Numbered from the stretch's first letter, positions 10,202-22,305 are shown. The stretch is DNA of 64,000 nt from Clytia hemisphaerica (GCA_902728285.1 CACVBU010000862.1:61972-125971); one strand, 5' to 3'. Made by a program: numbers and translations. The notes: generated by a model not told the origin, from the sequence alone.

Positions 10202-11527
10202 CTAAAACCCTAGAAAGCCAAACAAACATTTGGGTAAATTTTGTTTCAGAATGTACTCATCACTGAAGTTTGTTAAAACAGTCCTTGCTGATAAACGTTT
10301 CAATGACGAAAACCTTTTAGAAATGTTTGTTTTCACTACATTGAATTCAAGGTCACTGAAAATTGATTCACCTATTCGCCCTCTGTATGGCTTGGTACAT
10401 AGTTTTTTATGAAAAAGGGTTGTTGCTATCTCCTCCATGCTCCAATTGGTATATTTCTCAGTCAAGCAGTCTTTCTCAAACATTTGGAATGTAATTTTGG
10501 AGTTTGAATCGATCATTATAAACTTTCTTCCCTCAAAAGTTTGCAAATTAAAATTGAGGGTCATCATACCAAATGCTTTTGATAAACCACACACGTCTAC
10601 TTCTTCGACATCCTCTGGTAACTGTACAACTTCCTTATTTTGAAAATCAATGTTATAAACTTTCCCATTTTCCAAAAGAGAAACATGGACGGGATCCATG
10701 TATCCATTATCAAAAACAAATGGTCTTAAAAACATTGATTTGTTAATCGGCACAATACAGTACATGGAGCCGGGATGAATTTCCTTTTTATATTTATAAA
10801 CGTGAACCAACTGACCATCATAATTAAACTCTAGAATTTTATTGGTTGAATAACTCAAAAAGAAGCATCGGTTATCCATAAAAAAGCTGTCATAAAAATA
10901 TGGAAGAGACGGAAGGTTGATGAAAATACGTTTTTTGTTTTCAACAACATCAATTGCGCATTTGTAGTTTTCTGATTTGGTATTATCCTCAAACCGTTTA
11001 TAAACCATTACAAAAAATTTTTCATTGTTGATGCCAAACTTACAAATAGAACCACCGAACTCTGCTTTCTTGTAATCCATAGTTATAGGCTCAGTATCGA
11101 TTTCAACCATCTTTTTCTCGAATTTCAAATCGACGATTTCGTCAAAGTCAAAATAGTAAAGTTCAATAATTTTATTAACAAGGCACTTTTCGTAAATTCT
11201 TACGAAAACTAATTTTCTTCCTATTAAATCAATGCTATATATTTCTTCTGTTCCAGCTTTTTTTGGGTTGTTTAATGTCACTGTCAACTCTTTTTTTTCA
11301 AATTTCATTGTTGTCTTGTTAAAAAAAATTATAATCAGTGCTATAGCACCATATTCAGCTGTCTCCTTTTTTTTGCACATTACAAAAAAATATTTTCCCG
11401 TTTTATCAAATCCCTCCATATGGTGCTCGTTTTGATAACTTAGGCGGGGTCTCAGGATATTTTTTACAATAATTGGTTCTATATCATAATCCACATCACT
11501 TGCAATAAAGTTTCTTTTGACTGACAT
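10202..11527 (-). CDS. orphan intronless gene, 441 aa
   Basis: An uninterrupted 441-codon frame starts at an ATG with A at -3 (GAAAGAAATGTC). A candidate ATTAAA poly(A) signal lies about 35 bp past the stop. I do not recognise the protein. It is rich in K, F and aromatic residues and contains spaced beta-like phrases of similar feel: FDKTGKYFFVMCKKK near residue 40, NNEKFFVMVYKRF near 166 and DNRCFFLSYSTNKILEFNYDG near 217. That would suit a beta-propeller-like fold, but this is inference. No signal peptide or strong membrane segment is visible. The lack of introns between spliced genes fits a retrogene, a transposon-borne gene or a young gene. A frame this long and undamaged in such AT-rich DNA is unlikely by chance. 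Confidence 0.7.
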   Translation of the reverse strand: MSVKRNFIASDVDYDIEPIIVKNILRPRLSYQNEHHMEGFDKTGKYFFVMCKKKETAEYGAIALIIIFFNKTTMKFEKKELTVTLNNPKKAGTEEIYSIDLIGRKLVFVRIYEKCLVNKIIELYYFDFDEIVDLKFEKKMVEIDTEPITMDYKKAEFGGSICKFGINNEKFFVMVYKRFEDNTKSENYKCAIDVVENKKRIFINLPSLPYFYDSFFMDNRCFFLSYSTNKILEFNYDGQLVHVYKYKKEIHPGSMYCIVPINKSMFLRPFVFDNGYMDPVHVSLLENGKVYNIDFQNKEVVQLPEDVEEVDVCGLSKAFGMMTLNFNLQTFEGRKFIMIDSNSKITFQMFEKDCLTEKYTNWSMEEIATTLFHKKLCTKPYRGRIGESIFSDLEFNVVKTNISKRFSSLKRLSARTVLTNFSDEYILKQNLPKCLFGFLGF

Positions 11528-11659
11528 TTCTTTCCGTCGTAAGTATGTACCTATGTCTCTAGAAAAAAATAGGAGGAATAAGTTTTATGATAGTTATGGA
11601 CCACATTGGTTGTATACAAAATTATTTATGCTTACTCCAGCCAAAAAATATGCCACGTT

Positions 11660-11970
11660 CCGAAGTCTGTTCCAGAAAAATTGGCTGTCTGCACATTTTT
11701 AAAAATTGAAGTAGAACAAGGAAAGCTTGATATTTTGTTTAAAAACATCCAAGTAAGGAAAAACTGTAATTTTTTCATCAATGAAAAAAAAAACGAAAAA
11801 CCTGAAAACATATTTGAAATCAACAAAGTTCTAAGAATTTTTCTTCTCTTCTTCATTTTGCATCTCCTTTTCGGAAATTCCAAAGCCTTAAAACATATTC
11901 CGCTCAAATTATCTTTCCAACGAGGTAATTCTTTTAATTCTTTTCTCCTTCAAGAGCAATTATTTTTCGT
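11660..11970. repeat. diverged relative of the 19560-20212 hairpin element
   Basis: TGGCTGTCTGCACATTTT near 11683 resembles the left arm of the later element. CATATTTGAAATCAACAAAGTTC and CAACGAGGTAATTC...CCTTCAAGAG near 11810-11960 resemble its right arm. The matches are diverged and the outer tips are lost. The frames in this stretch are read as shadows of the repeat. Confidence 0.5.
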
Positions 11971-12454
11971 TTTCCAATATTCTACAGCAATGTTCACATT
12001 AAAAAAGCTTCTCCCAAAAATCAAAATCTTTTTTGTCACTCAACGTTCCCAAAAAAAAACATAAATGAAAAAATCCTGGCTCGCAAACTTTCTTAAATGC
12101 AAAGTGTGATTTCTTATTTAGTATGCCCAGAGGAATGTAAAGAGATGGAAAAACAGCTTTTCTGATTACTCAAGGGTGTTTTTCCACTGACAAAATCAAG
12201 CTAATATACTTAATGAAATAGTTGTTAAACTGTGAAAAGGTTAATTCTATAGTTCGTAAAAAGAAATGAAAAGAAGCATGCAGCACGATAATGGTTTCTT
12301 TTCAGAGGAGGGCTTTAATTCCCACATCAACATCAGGCTTTGATCGTAAAATCTTTTGTAACTTCATACATGCCCCTGAGCAAGTTTTAGTGGATTAGCA
12401 ATAAATAGGACAATTTCTTTAACTGAAGTGTCATATGTATGCATATGTTCGAAG

Positions 12455-15400
12455 ATGGATCAAAGAGCAGCCCCGGGGGGGGGGGGTACTAGGGCAAAAT
12501 GGGTTACGGGGATGCTCCGCTGGTCAGGGTACCTTATTTAACCTCCACGAGTCCCTGGTAGGGTCGCAAAAACACCAAAATAGAAAAATCAGTCCCTCGT
12601 AGGGTGCCTATTTTTGGAAAATTTAGGGAAAAAGTAGAAATTTTGAGAAAATTTTGGAATTTCAGTCCCATTCAGGGTCACTTTTTTCGCAAATTTCGAG
12701 TCCCACGTAGGGTCCATTTTTCGAACCTCGGCGGAGCACCCCCGTCCGTCGACAAGGGTAGTACCCCCCCCCCCCCCCGGGAGAGCAGCATATCAAGATT
12801 TTTTGGTATACTTTCATCAAAAATATGGCTATATTCGACCTCCTTCTTTTGAAGAGTGGGTGTACAATCATTCTTATCCACAACTAATTGGAAGTCACAG
12901 GCATCAGGCTCCCAACCAAACATTTTTTCAACAACTGAATACACAAGGTCAACAAATGAATTCTCAGAAAAGGCAGGAACGGCAGCAAGAACCACATCAG
13001 GGCGAACGCTGTACCTGGACCGCCGGAGAATCCGACATGTTGGTGTCAATGTGGAGAAACAACTACGGTAAAATCTTGAATGACGCATTTTACAACAACA
13101 TAGCACAATCAATAAGCCAAAGTGGACCGAAAATTAAGACAGCTCAGCAATGCCGAACAAAAATTAAAAACTTAAAGGAAGCATACAACAAGGCCAAAGA
13201 GCATAACAATGAGGTATTCGATGAAGTTTTAAGTGACCGTGATCCGCACAGACTGCCTTATGTTTTCCAAGTTGGCATTAATCAAAAAGGTGAGAAGTTA
13301 CCATCGTATAAGTTTTCTACCTAAACCCCTTCTTTACCATAGAGGTTTTGCACTTCAGAAAAAAATCACAACTTTTCTGCCGACGGCTTACGCATGCGGA
13401 ATTTATTTTGGCGAGATAATGAAATTTCTAAATTTGGCGAGGATTTATTTTGGTAATGAAATTGTAAATTCGACGAAACGATCTATAAACTTAGATTTGA
13501 CCGGAAACCCCTTAAGGTGGCCTCTGTCAAACAAAAAAGTTATCCCGTGGGTACCTTCAGTTCCCAACCTCTACGGACTATACACAGTTTATTTTTTATA
13601 AGAATTACATAAATTGAGATGAGCCTCATGATTCTTAATTTTTTTTCTAATTTGAGCCTATGAATATTCTTAAATGATTCTTAAATTTTCAAGGTCGACT
13701 TTTTGAATTTTTTTTCAAGATCTACAACGCACCCTCGACTCCATGGCTTATCTAACCCCCTTACGCTATTGATGATTCTGATGGACGCGTTGACGGGGGA
13801 TATAAGCCCTGGTACACTTTAAAAACGAAAGTACTTTTAGGCATGTACGCGAAACGTATGTCGATTAGCATAATCCCGCCATTTTACAAATTCCGAGAAT
13901 TTGAAAAAGTCAAAACAAGCTAAATACATCCATAATGAATGGCTGATGTAAATAGTAAAAGTCAAAGTCAAAGTCAAAGACAGATTCTCAACATGAAGAA
14001 GTTGAAGTATGAAGAACTCTTGGCAAACCAATCAATTGATAAAATTGCAAAATGTCATTTAAATGAAACTTGATTGGCAGAGAAAGATACTGCGAGACCT
14101 TGATAAGCAGTCTATACCTGCACTGAGCGAACTGGAACTGCTTGTAAAACGATTTTTTACAGAAAGACAAAATGACTATGGAAAATAGTTTAAAGATTCA
14201 CTCGAAAAGACCCTCTGCTGTCCACATATAATTGTTTTGCTTGAACTGATTTCCAACAGCAATCTTGCATGTTTCTTTATAATCTGATCACTCGTGATGA
14301 ATGACTGACTGATGTTTATACATTTTGACATCATCTTGTCCATGACCATGGGCATCAGGAGTATGAAAAAGAAAAAAGCATACATCTCCAGTGATTGCTT
14401 GACTGGTAGTCAAAATGAACTGATCGGTGAAGAAGCTTTTTCAGAAAAACTTGAGACTACGTACAATACAAACTCACTGCAAAAATGTTCTGGTTATGGT
14501 TTATACAATTAAAAGCTTGGCAATTATTTGAACAATTCTAATCAACTGATGAATGTGTAAAAGCAAGAAACTTCAAGTATTGAAAAAGAAATGAATCTGT
14601 TTCTTTAATGTTTACCATGAAACAATTCTTTAAACATATCCTATTACCAGACTGAAAATTTATTTATATTGACCGTAAATGTCAAAAAGTATACAAACTA
14701 GTATGGTACAGTGTGTATATTGGACTAAATTTGACAAATAATGTTGAAGCTGGAAGTAGTTTTTTTATCGGGATAAAATTTATGCAAACATATAACAAAT
14801 CTGTCATCTAGATTATCAATTATGACATGTTAGACTTTTTGGATTTCAGTTGAATTTATTCTGACCTAAAGATTATGTTTCACTGTCGTCATCATGTTCT
14901 GATTTGCTACATAACAAAATTTTTGGAAAGTTTTCCATAGAGTCTTCAGTTTTTAACCTATTTTGAGGATAAAATCAAATAGGAGTACAGTCATCTAAAG
15001 TAACATTGACAGATTTTTTTTCATAAGCTGTATTAAGTGTCAAATTTTATTATTTTATAGATGAATATTTCTGGACATTGTTTCTAAAGATAGCAATCAA
15101 CTACATTTGAGTCAAAATTCCAGAATAGAACTTTAAGATTATATATGTCTTTTCAGTTCAAGTTCTGTTATTTTGATACAAAATGATTGAGAAATTTACT
15201 ACAAAAAATTGAATACGTATCTCTGCTTTTTTTTTTGTAAATGTCACTTTTTCTTTGGAGCAAAGCTGTTTCATTTAAAAGCATCTGATACCTTGAAGCT
15301 GAAAGGACTGATAAAACAAGATTAATTTTTGGAACTTTTTTTCAATCAAAAATTAGGAACCATTAAAGGCAAAAATAAAATTTGGAATTATTGTACTCTA

Positions 15401-18400
15401 CCTTCACTGTTCTCGAGACTTGACAAAATTGATAATAATACCTTGAAGGAAGAAATTTTGGCAGGAATTTAATTTGGCGGGTGGTTGAAAAAGTTTTTTT
15501 AGAGGAAATTAATTTGGCGGATTGCTAGAAAAAAGAGATTAGGCGAGAATTTAATTTGGCGGTTGAAGGAAATTTTTGGCCAAAAATTGTTACCGAATAA
15601 GCAAAAACCTGTTTTCAAGGCCTGAAATAGCACAAATTTGGAGAATACACGAGATAAATTAAATTTGGCGGGAATTTAATTTGACGTATGGCGGAATGCC
15701 TGGTAAATCCGCCAAATTTCCGTCATAATTTATTCTTTTAAGGTAGTCCTTGATTACAATCGACCTCTTTTTAATATTGAAATTCAACAAAATCTAATAT
15801 TATTTTCAAGCCTTTCCCATGAACATTTTCCATAGGACCAGTAAATATTTCTAACTTTTTTTGTTAATTGAATAAAACGAAATGTTCCAAGTTTATTAAA
15901 GTTTCATGTAAAATGTATTCCTGCAGATTTCTTTTGATCATCTGCCAAATCTCTAAAAAACTTATTACACCATGTTTTTATTATCAAAACCCTGAGTTGA
16001 AAATCGTTTAAAGATTCACAAGAAAAATCTTAAAAATGGTACGTATAAAGATTCACACAAGAATATCAAATTCATTTTACTAGTCAGAAAACTCTTATTA
16101 ATTAGAATTTAATTCCAAACTCTATACAATGATTCATAGCTAGCATTAAAATTTTCATAAAATTTCAAATGGGTATTTTTACATAATTCAATGTGTTCTC
16201 TAAATAAATAAATAAATTCTTAATGAATGATGATATAGTAACAGAACAAAATTCACCAAAATTAGTTATCGCCAAAATTGAAAGAATTGCTTCCTCACCC
16301 TGCCTCACCATAATAAGGGCCCCTAATAAGTTCTTGCCAGAATTAAAATTTCCAGTGATTTTCCTAAGGGGCCGTCCACATAGTACGTACGCACTAAGGG
16401 GGAGAGGGGGTGTCTTCTCAAAAGCATATGGGAAGGGGAGGGGTCGAAAGAAAAAGTAAGTACGCAGAAAAAAAATTCACAGCCCTTTTTTTGCTTGTAA
16501 AATTGGTTGAAAGAGAATAAAAAGAGAATTATTATTCGCTTGTTCCTTACAAAATATCAGCTGTTTCTCTCTCATAGAAAAAGGGGAAAACCCCAGCCTT
16601 TTGAATTTGATTTTTTTTCAGCCAGGGGGGGGGTGTGAATGAAAAAAGTACGTACTCACCAGGGGGTATAGCTATTTGCATCTGCTTGCCTATAGGGGGA
16701 GGGGTATATATATACTCAATTTTTGACATTTTAGTGGGTACGTACTATGTGGACGGCCCCTAAGTAACCCCAAAGTTATATTTGAAACACTAATTTTTTA
16801 GCATAAAAGAACCACTTTATATACACGTTTTTTTTTATATAAGGAACCTTAACTTTGCTCTGAGCCTGGAGTTCCTTATTTTTACAGAAAATTTCAGCCT
16901 CAAAGTTCCTTTTGAGTTCCTTATTTTCCTATATTACATAGCATAGTTCAAGTGAAAACTCTAACTTTTACTGTTCCTTAGAACTTGTTTTCTTATTCTT
17001 AGCCTGAGCAGTTCCTTAACAATTCCTTATTTTTTGGACTACTTTCAGCCTCGAGTTCCTTATAAACGTGTTCCTTATAAAAAAAAAAACGTGTACTGTG
17101 CTATTTGCCCAAATTAGTTTTTGCCAAAATTAAAAATTGCATTTCTCTCCAAAACCACATTTATAAAAAATTCTATCTTATTTAGCTCCTTGCCAAAATA
17201 AGTTCTCTCCAAAGTAATTGTATTCCCCAAATTCTTATTTTTTCGCAATTTTTGCCTCTTGCTGATTTCACCATTTTATCTCCAATTGTCCCTTTTCGTT
17301 AAATAATTGTTTTTCAGTGAAGTGAAAGTAACAAAGATCAAGCATTTTCACTCTTAATTGTTACACAGTCCATAAAGTGTCCATCAATCTTTGCTTTCTT
17401 ATTATTTAAACCAGTTAAACATCATAACAGTGGCCAAATGTTTAAAATTTACTTCAACTGACACTGATGACTGAGCAATGCATTTAGTTATTTAGCATCC
17501 TGGAAAACCAGGGCTAACAAATAGTGCAATCTCTCAGAGACTTTATATAGCTCATGCTTATTCCAATCAGCCAATTAGTCACAAAAGCAAGATGCAAAGA
17601 TGATGTTGAGGACATGATACTTTTCATGTTTTTACACACAAAAACATTATGTTGTTGTACAAAAATCTGATTGAATTCATTCTACTGCTACTGTCACCTG
17701 TCGTTCATCGTTCCCAGCTGTGGTGACATGATGATATGGGTGGACAATTGGAGTTTACGTTCTTGAGGCTGGATATAAAATTCTATCGGCTACTTTTTGG
17801 ATGAGCAGCATCAGCAGAGTCAGCAGGAAAGCATTAGAGCTGTTGAAAATGTTTTATTTATTTTTCACATAATCTAAAAGTGAGAAAGAAAGCAATAATT
17901 TCAAGGTTGAAATTTCTTTAGATTTGCTGAGTGTGTTTAAAGCCAGTTAATTTATAGCTTTAACTGTTTAAGACCAGTTCACAGCAGTTTTCTGCACCAA
18001 CCCTAAAACTTCACCACAAAAAAATATCCATATCAGAGAGCCAAATGTAAAAAACAGTAATTGGAAGTTGAGACTTATTGCAAGGCTACTAATTTATTTT
18101 GAGCCGGTAAAAAACCATTAAAAGACAGAGGAAAGCCATTCTCTTTTCCAAACAACAAACACAGTCATTTTCTACTTGCATTTCCCTTCCAAATGTCCAA
18201 ATCAACATTATTTTCTTTTCCCATGCCAAATGGTCATACGGAGAAGAACTATTTACAGCATTTTGATATAAATTATTTTAGTAAGTGTGCTCGCAGCTCG
18301 GCTGTACTTGTCTTCGCAACATATTGCCCACACTCAAGCTGCCAGAGTCCAAAGGTCGAAAAATATCAAGATTCTTGATATTTTCTCTTCTAAAGTACCA

Positions 18401-19513
18401 GGGCCCTAAACGATTCCTCCAATTATACGGTACTGGCCTCTTTAAGTCGCAGAATCGTTTATCGGCCCTGGCTCGCGAGGGTGATCTACAACGGTTTTAC
18501 TTACACAAGGTATTTTATCGTTATAAAGGATTATGTAAAAATTGGGAAATTCATGTTAGTGGATTGACACTGAGGTACCTTTGAAGAATAGATTCTCGCT
18601 GATTATAAAATTATTTGAGGCTGAGAGTGATTCTTAACTAATTCTTAAAATTCTTAAGATTTTGAGCCTCATGATTCTTATAAAAAGAATTCTTATAAAA
18701 AATAAACAGTGTATCTGTGAAATGGAAGAGGATCCCAGAGCTCTAGTGCTGTCAAAAATTTTGAAAATAGGTAGACGTCAATGTGAAGATTATAAATTTC
18801 TTTTTGAAAACAATGTGAAAAAGTACAAAAATGTAGAAATGTTAACTACTTTACGATGTACTGAGAAGGAAAGTCATTTGTTAAGAGAGTATTGTCTTTT
18901 TTTAAACTTGAAAAACAAAAAATATTTACAAAAGGTGTCATTTTTATTCGTTTCAGGTCTTCAATCATCTAGATCTACATCCATCGGACCATCAACACTT
19001 CAGACTACACCTACAACAACAAATAATGGACCAAGCAACCCAACTGGACCCATTCTAGCCACTGGCAGATCCCAAACTAATCATGTAACGATTATATCTC
19101 AAACCAACTCTACCCAGACCGCAACTGGACAAAATAAAACAACAACTACAACGAGAGCCAGCGAAGGTACAACTCACACTACCACAACTAGAGCCAACCA
19201 GGCCATAAGTTCCACTGGACCAAATCAAACAATTACAACAACAGCAACAACAGCCGCTCCATCTTCACAAGCAAATCAAGTGGTCCCACCTTCAAGGGAG
19301 CAAGTCCAGCAAAATATTTTCAGAAGTAGTGGGACAAAACGTAAATCTAGTGAGACTGTAACCTCACTAAAAACTCTAGTTGAGGAGTCTGATAAAAGAA
19401 CTGAGACCTTCTTTAAAAAAATGGTGGAGCTTCAACAGAAATTCGAAGAAACACAAAAAGAGAAAGAGATGAAATTTTTGTTAGAATTAGCTAAAGTTAT
19501 GAAAGATAAATAA
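12455..19513 (+). CDS. Harbinger Myb/SANT-like DNA-binding protein, split by an insertion
   Basis: Coding segments are 12455-12471, 12790-13289 and 18957-19513 (357 aa). The first gap is a 310-bp inverted-repeat element flanked by an 8-bp duplication; with it and one duplicate removed the frame continues without a slip. The second gap is a GT-AG intron (AAAAG/GTGAG; TTTCAG/GTCTT) whose phase agrees. Residues about 75-140 form a SANT/trihelix-type domain with spaced aromatics (CTWTAGESDMLVSMW, then CRTKIKNLKEAYNKAKEH). A Thr/Asn/Gln-rich linker follows, then a basic patch (GTKRKS) and a C-terminal coiled coil rich in E and K. In Harbinger elements this partner binds DNA and helps bring the transposase to the nucleus and element ends. 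The stop overlaps an AATAAA. As it stands the gene is interrupted and probably dead, unless the insert is spliced out. Confidence 0.75.
12472..12781. mobile_element. 310-bp CCCGGG-ended element inside the Myb coding exon
   Basis: Begins CCCGGGGGG and ends CCCCCCGGG. Inverted ends share CCCGGG...GTACTA and, further in, GATGCTCCGC and GGTGCTCCGC. Flanked by a perfect 8-bp duplication AGAGCAGC (12464-12471 and 12782-12789), a length typical of hAT-type insertion. Internally AGTCCC-N-AGGGT is repeated four times about 60 bp apart. Confidence 0.85.
15460..15720 (+). repeat. dispersed repeat R2, copy 1
   Basis: AATTTAATTTGGCGG recurs several times, followed by a segment reading TTTTTGGCCAAAAATTGTTA and CAAGGCCTGAAATAGCACAAATTTG. 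Diverged copies lie at 26680-26800 (plus) and 63745-63890 (minus). Confidence 0.55.
16368..16760. mobile_element. 393-bp Harbinger-type MITE (GGGGCCGTCC ends, TAA duplication)
   Basis: Ends GGGGCCGTCCACATAGTACG and its complement match for about 33 bp per arm with one difference. TAA flanks both sides (16365-16367 and 16761-16763), the TWA target size of PIF/Harbinger elements. The inside has G runs and no gene. Its tips differ from those of the surrounding Harbinger element, so another transposase moved it. Confidence 0.85.
16824..17093. mobile_element. 270-bp TA-inserting element, word GTTCCTTA
   Basis: TA then CACGTTTTTTTTTATATAAG at the left, and CTTATAAAAAAAAAAACGTG then TA at the right. 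GTTCCTTA or its complement occurs about seven times inside, mostly next to CAGCCTC, GAGCCTG or GCCTGAG. Confidence 0.8.
18398..18471. repeat. 74-bp inverted repeat
   Basis: CCAGGGCCCTAAACGATTC faces GAATCGTTTATCGGCCCTGG, 19-20 bp arms around a 35-bp loop. Just upstream AATATCAAG-ATT-CTTGATATT forms a smaller hairpin at 18361-18381. Confidence 0.7.
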
Positions 19514-19559
19514 AAACATATGATAAAAACTAATTTGCTTTTTCATAATTTAAAGAACT

Positions 19560-20212
19560 AAAGTTTATTCCAAAAGTTCTGGCAGTCCGCACATTTTGGT
19601 CAATTCCTCTTGAAGGAAAAAAGATATAATCAAAAGTAATACCTCGCTGAAAAGATAATTCTAAGTGGAAGATTATAAAATTTTAAAATTTTTCGAAAAA
19701 TTCGAAAATGAAAATGAAAAACGAAGAAGAAAAAAATGAAGATTTTTTCTACTTGTTTAAAATATTTCAATTTATATTTTTCTGAAACTTTGAACTTCGC
19801 TGATTTCGAATATGTATTCAGATTTGTCTTATTTTTCTTTGACCAAAAGCTACAGTCCTCCGAAGTGGGTCCATTTAGCCTGTTTTTGCCCATTTTTGAG
19901 CCTACTTTGCAGAGAGCTGTAGCGTTTGATCGAAGAAAGATGTGAAAAATCGGAATACATATTTGAAATCAGCGAAGTTCCAAGTTTCAGAAAAAGATAA
20001 ATTGAAATATTTTAAACAAGTAGTAAAAATCTTCATTTTTTTCTTCTTCATTTTTCATTTTCACTTTTGGATCTTTCGAAAATTTTTAAAAGTTTCTAAT
20101 CTTCCACTCAGAATTATCTTTTCAACGAGGTATTACTTTTGATTATATCTTTTTCCTTCAAGAGGAATTGACCAAAATGTGTGGACTGCCAGAACTTTTG
20201 GAATAAACTATA
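19560..20212. mobile_element. long hairpin element between the two Harbinger genes
   Basis: Two arms of about 255 bp (19560-19815 and 19955-20212) are near-complements around a 135-bp centre; outer tips read TTTATTCCAAAAGTTCTGGC and its complement. Several base differences are spread along the arms. It sits between the stop codons of the two convergent genes, so it could be a late MITE or an original part of the element that separates them. The diverged copy at 11660-11970, outside the Harbinger tips, favours an independent element. Confidence 0.75.
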
Positions 20213-20245
20213 GGATATAGAACTAAAATGTATCTAAATATCGGG

Positions 20246-21475
20246 TTAGGAGATCTCTTTGTTGATCGAATGTTGTAAATTATTTATTGGGTTAACATAT
20301 TGAGGATTACGATTCCTCAAGTCTCTAATTATTTGTTGCAATAACACATTATCATCTTGATCAAGTTCTTCTTTGTTTTTCTGACATATGTTATGTAGGA
20401 CACAGCATGCCGTAATAATAGCCGGAATGTGTTGAATTCCTTGCTCTAGTGCCTTTAAAAGACATCTCCATCTGACTTTAAGCATTCCAAAACCTCGTTC
20501 GACAACTGATCTGCTTTGAGAAATAATCCTGTTGTACTTTCTTTCTTCACGTGTTAGTTGTCTGTGACGCGTGTATGGTTTAACTATCCATTGCAAAGGT
20601 TGATATGCACTATCACCCAATAAAAACGGTTTCACTGTATATCCCATTACTTGACATGACGGTTCATTCAGAATAGAACCGTTGTTTGCATTGTGGAATA
20701 ATGAGGTGTTACGTAAAACTCTTGCATCGTGCATACAGCCCGGAAATCCAGTAGCCACATCTAAGAACATAAGTTTCCCCCCAACAACTGCTTGTGTATT
20801 TATTGAATAAAACTGTTTCCTACAAAAGTAATCGTCTTTGTTTGGAATTGATGGGCATGTAATTTCTATGTATGTTCCATCAATGCACCCCACCACTTGG
20901 GGAATGACAGTGCCAGTCATATTCTTGAACTTGAGAATTTCCAATGAGGTTTCAACTTCTGTAGTGGGAAACCTTATATAATGTCCAGACATTATTTTTA
21001 GGGTGTAGCAAAATTCTAACAATATCACATGTACACTCTTAATTCCGACTCCGAAGGCTTTTGCCACTACTCTGTAACTATTACCAGTAGATAAACGCCA
21101 AATAGCAACTGCAACCCGTTTTTCAAGAGGAATGGCGTCACGTAACATTGTGTTCTGTCGTATCATGGGCCGTGTTACTATGTTAATGATTTCTTGAAAT
21201 GTTTGTGGACTAACACGGAATTCCTTTTTAAATAATTCAGCAGCAATTTGATTATTTCGTATCGCCCAAAGATTCCTAAACCAGTTTTGATCATAACAGG
21301 TCATCCAATATCTCCTTTGAGCCATTCTTGAGGAGAGAAGAAATAATATCAGTTGGGTTTTCAGTTTACTACGTCTGTAGTAAAAGTACAAGTTTTGTAA
21401 AAAATTTCGCCGACGCCTTTCTCTATTGCCTTGAAAAACTTTACTTGCTGCGTACATTGTTAAAACATTCTCCAT
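20246..21475 (-). CDS. PIF/Harbinger DDE transposase (HARBI1-like), 409 aa
   Basis: Intact frame with ATG at 21475; the open frame extends upstream only through non-ATG codons. It matches the DDE endonuclease of PIF/Harbinger elements, the source of animal HARBI1. Catalytic acids are visible as GCIDGTYIEI (D199), LLGDSAY (D288) and SRSVVERGFGMLK (E326). The conserved phrases PGCMHDARVL and CVLHNICQ are also present. Residues about 105-160 hold a helix-turn-helix-like segment (LSTGNSYRVVAKAFGVG). The enzyme would cut at the element tips with its Myb partner and insert at TWA sites. No internal stop or frameshift is seen, so the protein may be functional even though the partner gene is broken. 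Confidence 0.93.
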   Translation of the reverse strand: MENVLTMYAASKVFQGNRERRRRNFLQNLYFYYRRSKLKTQLILFLLSSRMAQRRYWMTCYDQNWFRNLWAIRNNQIAAELFKKEFRVSPQTFQEIINIVTRPMIRQNTMLRDAIPLEKRVAVAIWRLSTGNSYRVVAKAFGVGIKSVHVILLEFCYTLKIMSGHYIRFPTTEVETSLEILKFKNMTGTVIPQVVGCIDGTYIEITCPSIPNKDDYFCRKQFYSINTQAVVGGKLMFLDVATGFPGCMHDARVLRNTSLFHNANNGSILNEPSCQVMGYTVKPFLLGDSAYQPLQWIVKPYTRHRQLTREERKYNRIISQSRSVVERGFGMLKVRWRCLLKALEQGIQHIPAIITACCVLHNICQKNKEELDQDDNVLLQQIIRDLRNRNPQYVNPINNLQHSINKEIS

Positions 21476-21802
21476 TTTTGTCACAGAACTGTCATAACAG
21501 GCTTCCAAAGACAAGTTTTCGGTTACTGAGGAAGAGTTATTAAATAGTTGCTACGCAAAATTTCACGAATAAAACAATGGGAGATTAACGATATTTCAAT
21601 TTGGTTTAACTTTCAATGGATAGAGTTTGTGTTTCCAACATAATCGGGATTTATTTAACTAATTCTTTTGTTGTCGAGTTAACGACTTCGGATTATCCTT
21701 CTCTAATCTGTCAGTGAAAAAACACCCTCAAAGTTCAACAATCACTTCTTTTGAAAATTCTATTGTAAAAACGTTGATTAGGTCATTAAATGAAAGTCCA
21801 GA

Positions 21803-22305
21803 AAAGACGGCTCGTCATACAAATCGGACGGTTTCTACATGATTTGACGATAAAAATGAAAATTTGTTTTTCCTTTTTTGCCGATTACTAGTTCAATTTT
21901 TAAGAATAAGGAGCAATAATTTTATCAATGTAAAGCAAAAGAAATTCTCAACGCAATGATATTAAATTGGTTCTTGTAAAACTGTCAGAAGTCGAGTAAA
22001 ATCAAGATGAAGTTATAATTTTCTCGAGCTCTAGCTTTCCATATTATGGTGCGGTCATGATGCGGTTGTATCAGTAAAATCGCTAGGAAGTTCTGAGCAA
22101 GAAGATATAGGTACCTTTTCGTATAGGAGAGGTTTACCCAAAATATAAGCCCTAAAAGTTTGCGCATAACCAGGCTTGAAACAAAAGAATTTTGTCACAA
22201 CACGCTAATTATGCAGATTTTTTATAGCTACAACAAAAGAAACCTATTTACTCGACATAAACTCCCTTAAGGGCAAGATACCTGGTATATGACGAGCCGT
22301 TTTTC
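21803..22305. mobile_element. 503-bp element with CGGCTCGTCATA ends
   Basis: CGGCTCGTCATA at 21808 faces TATGACGAGCCG at 22288, each with an A-rich outer flank. It interrupts the right inverted arm of the Harbinger element, whose outer match ends and inner match resumes on either side. No gene seen. Confidence 0.65.

Larger units (their letters stand above)
13583..18711. mobile_element. 5.1-kb TA-inserting element in the Myb intron, word ATTCTTA
   Basis: Left tip TA then CACAGTTTATTTTTTATAAG at 13583; right tip, reversed, CACTGTTTATTTTTTATAAG, followed by TA at 18712. Beside each tip are copies of ATTCTTA/TAAGAAT with GAGCCTCATGATTC. Sharing of tip and private word suggests two ends of one element, though two separate remnants cannot be excluded. 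Apart from embedded elements (16368-16760, 16824-17093) and a repeat at 15460-15720 I see no gene in it. Frames at 14.3, 16.2 and 18.2 kb look like chance. Confidence 0.5.

Noticed and set aside
18662..18956. Upstream part of the 283-codon frame, before the Myb second exon
   Set aside because: The acceptor TTTCAG at 18956 joins in phase to the SANT exon; the upstream codons are intron, and the right tip of the TA element (to 18711) lies within them.
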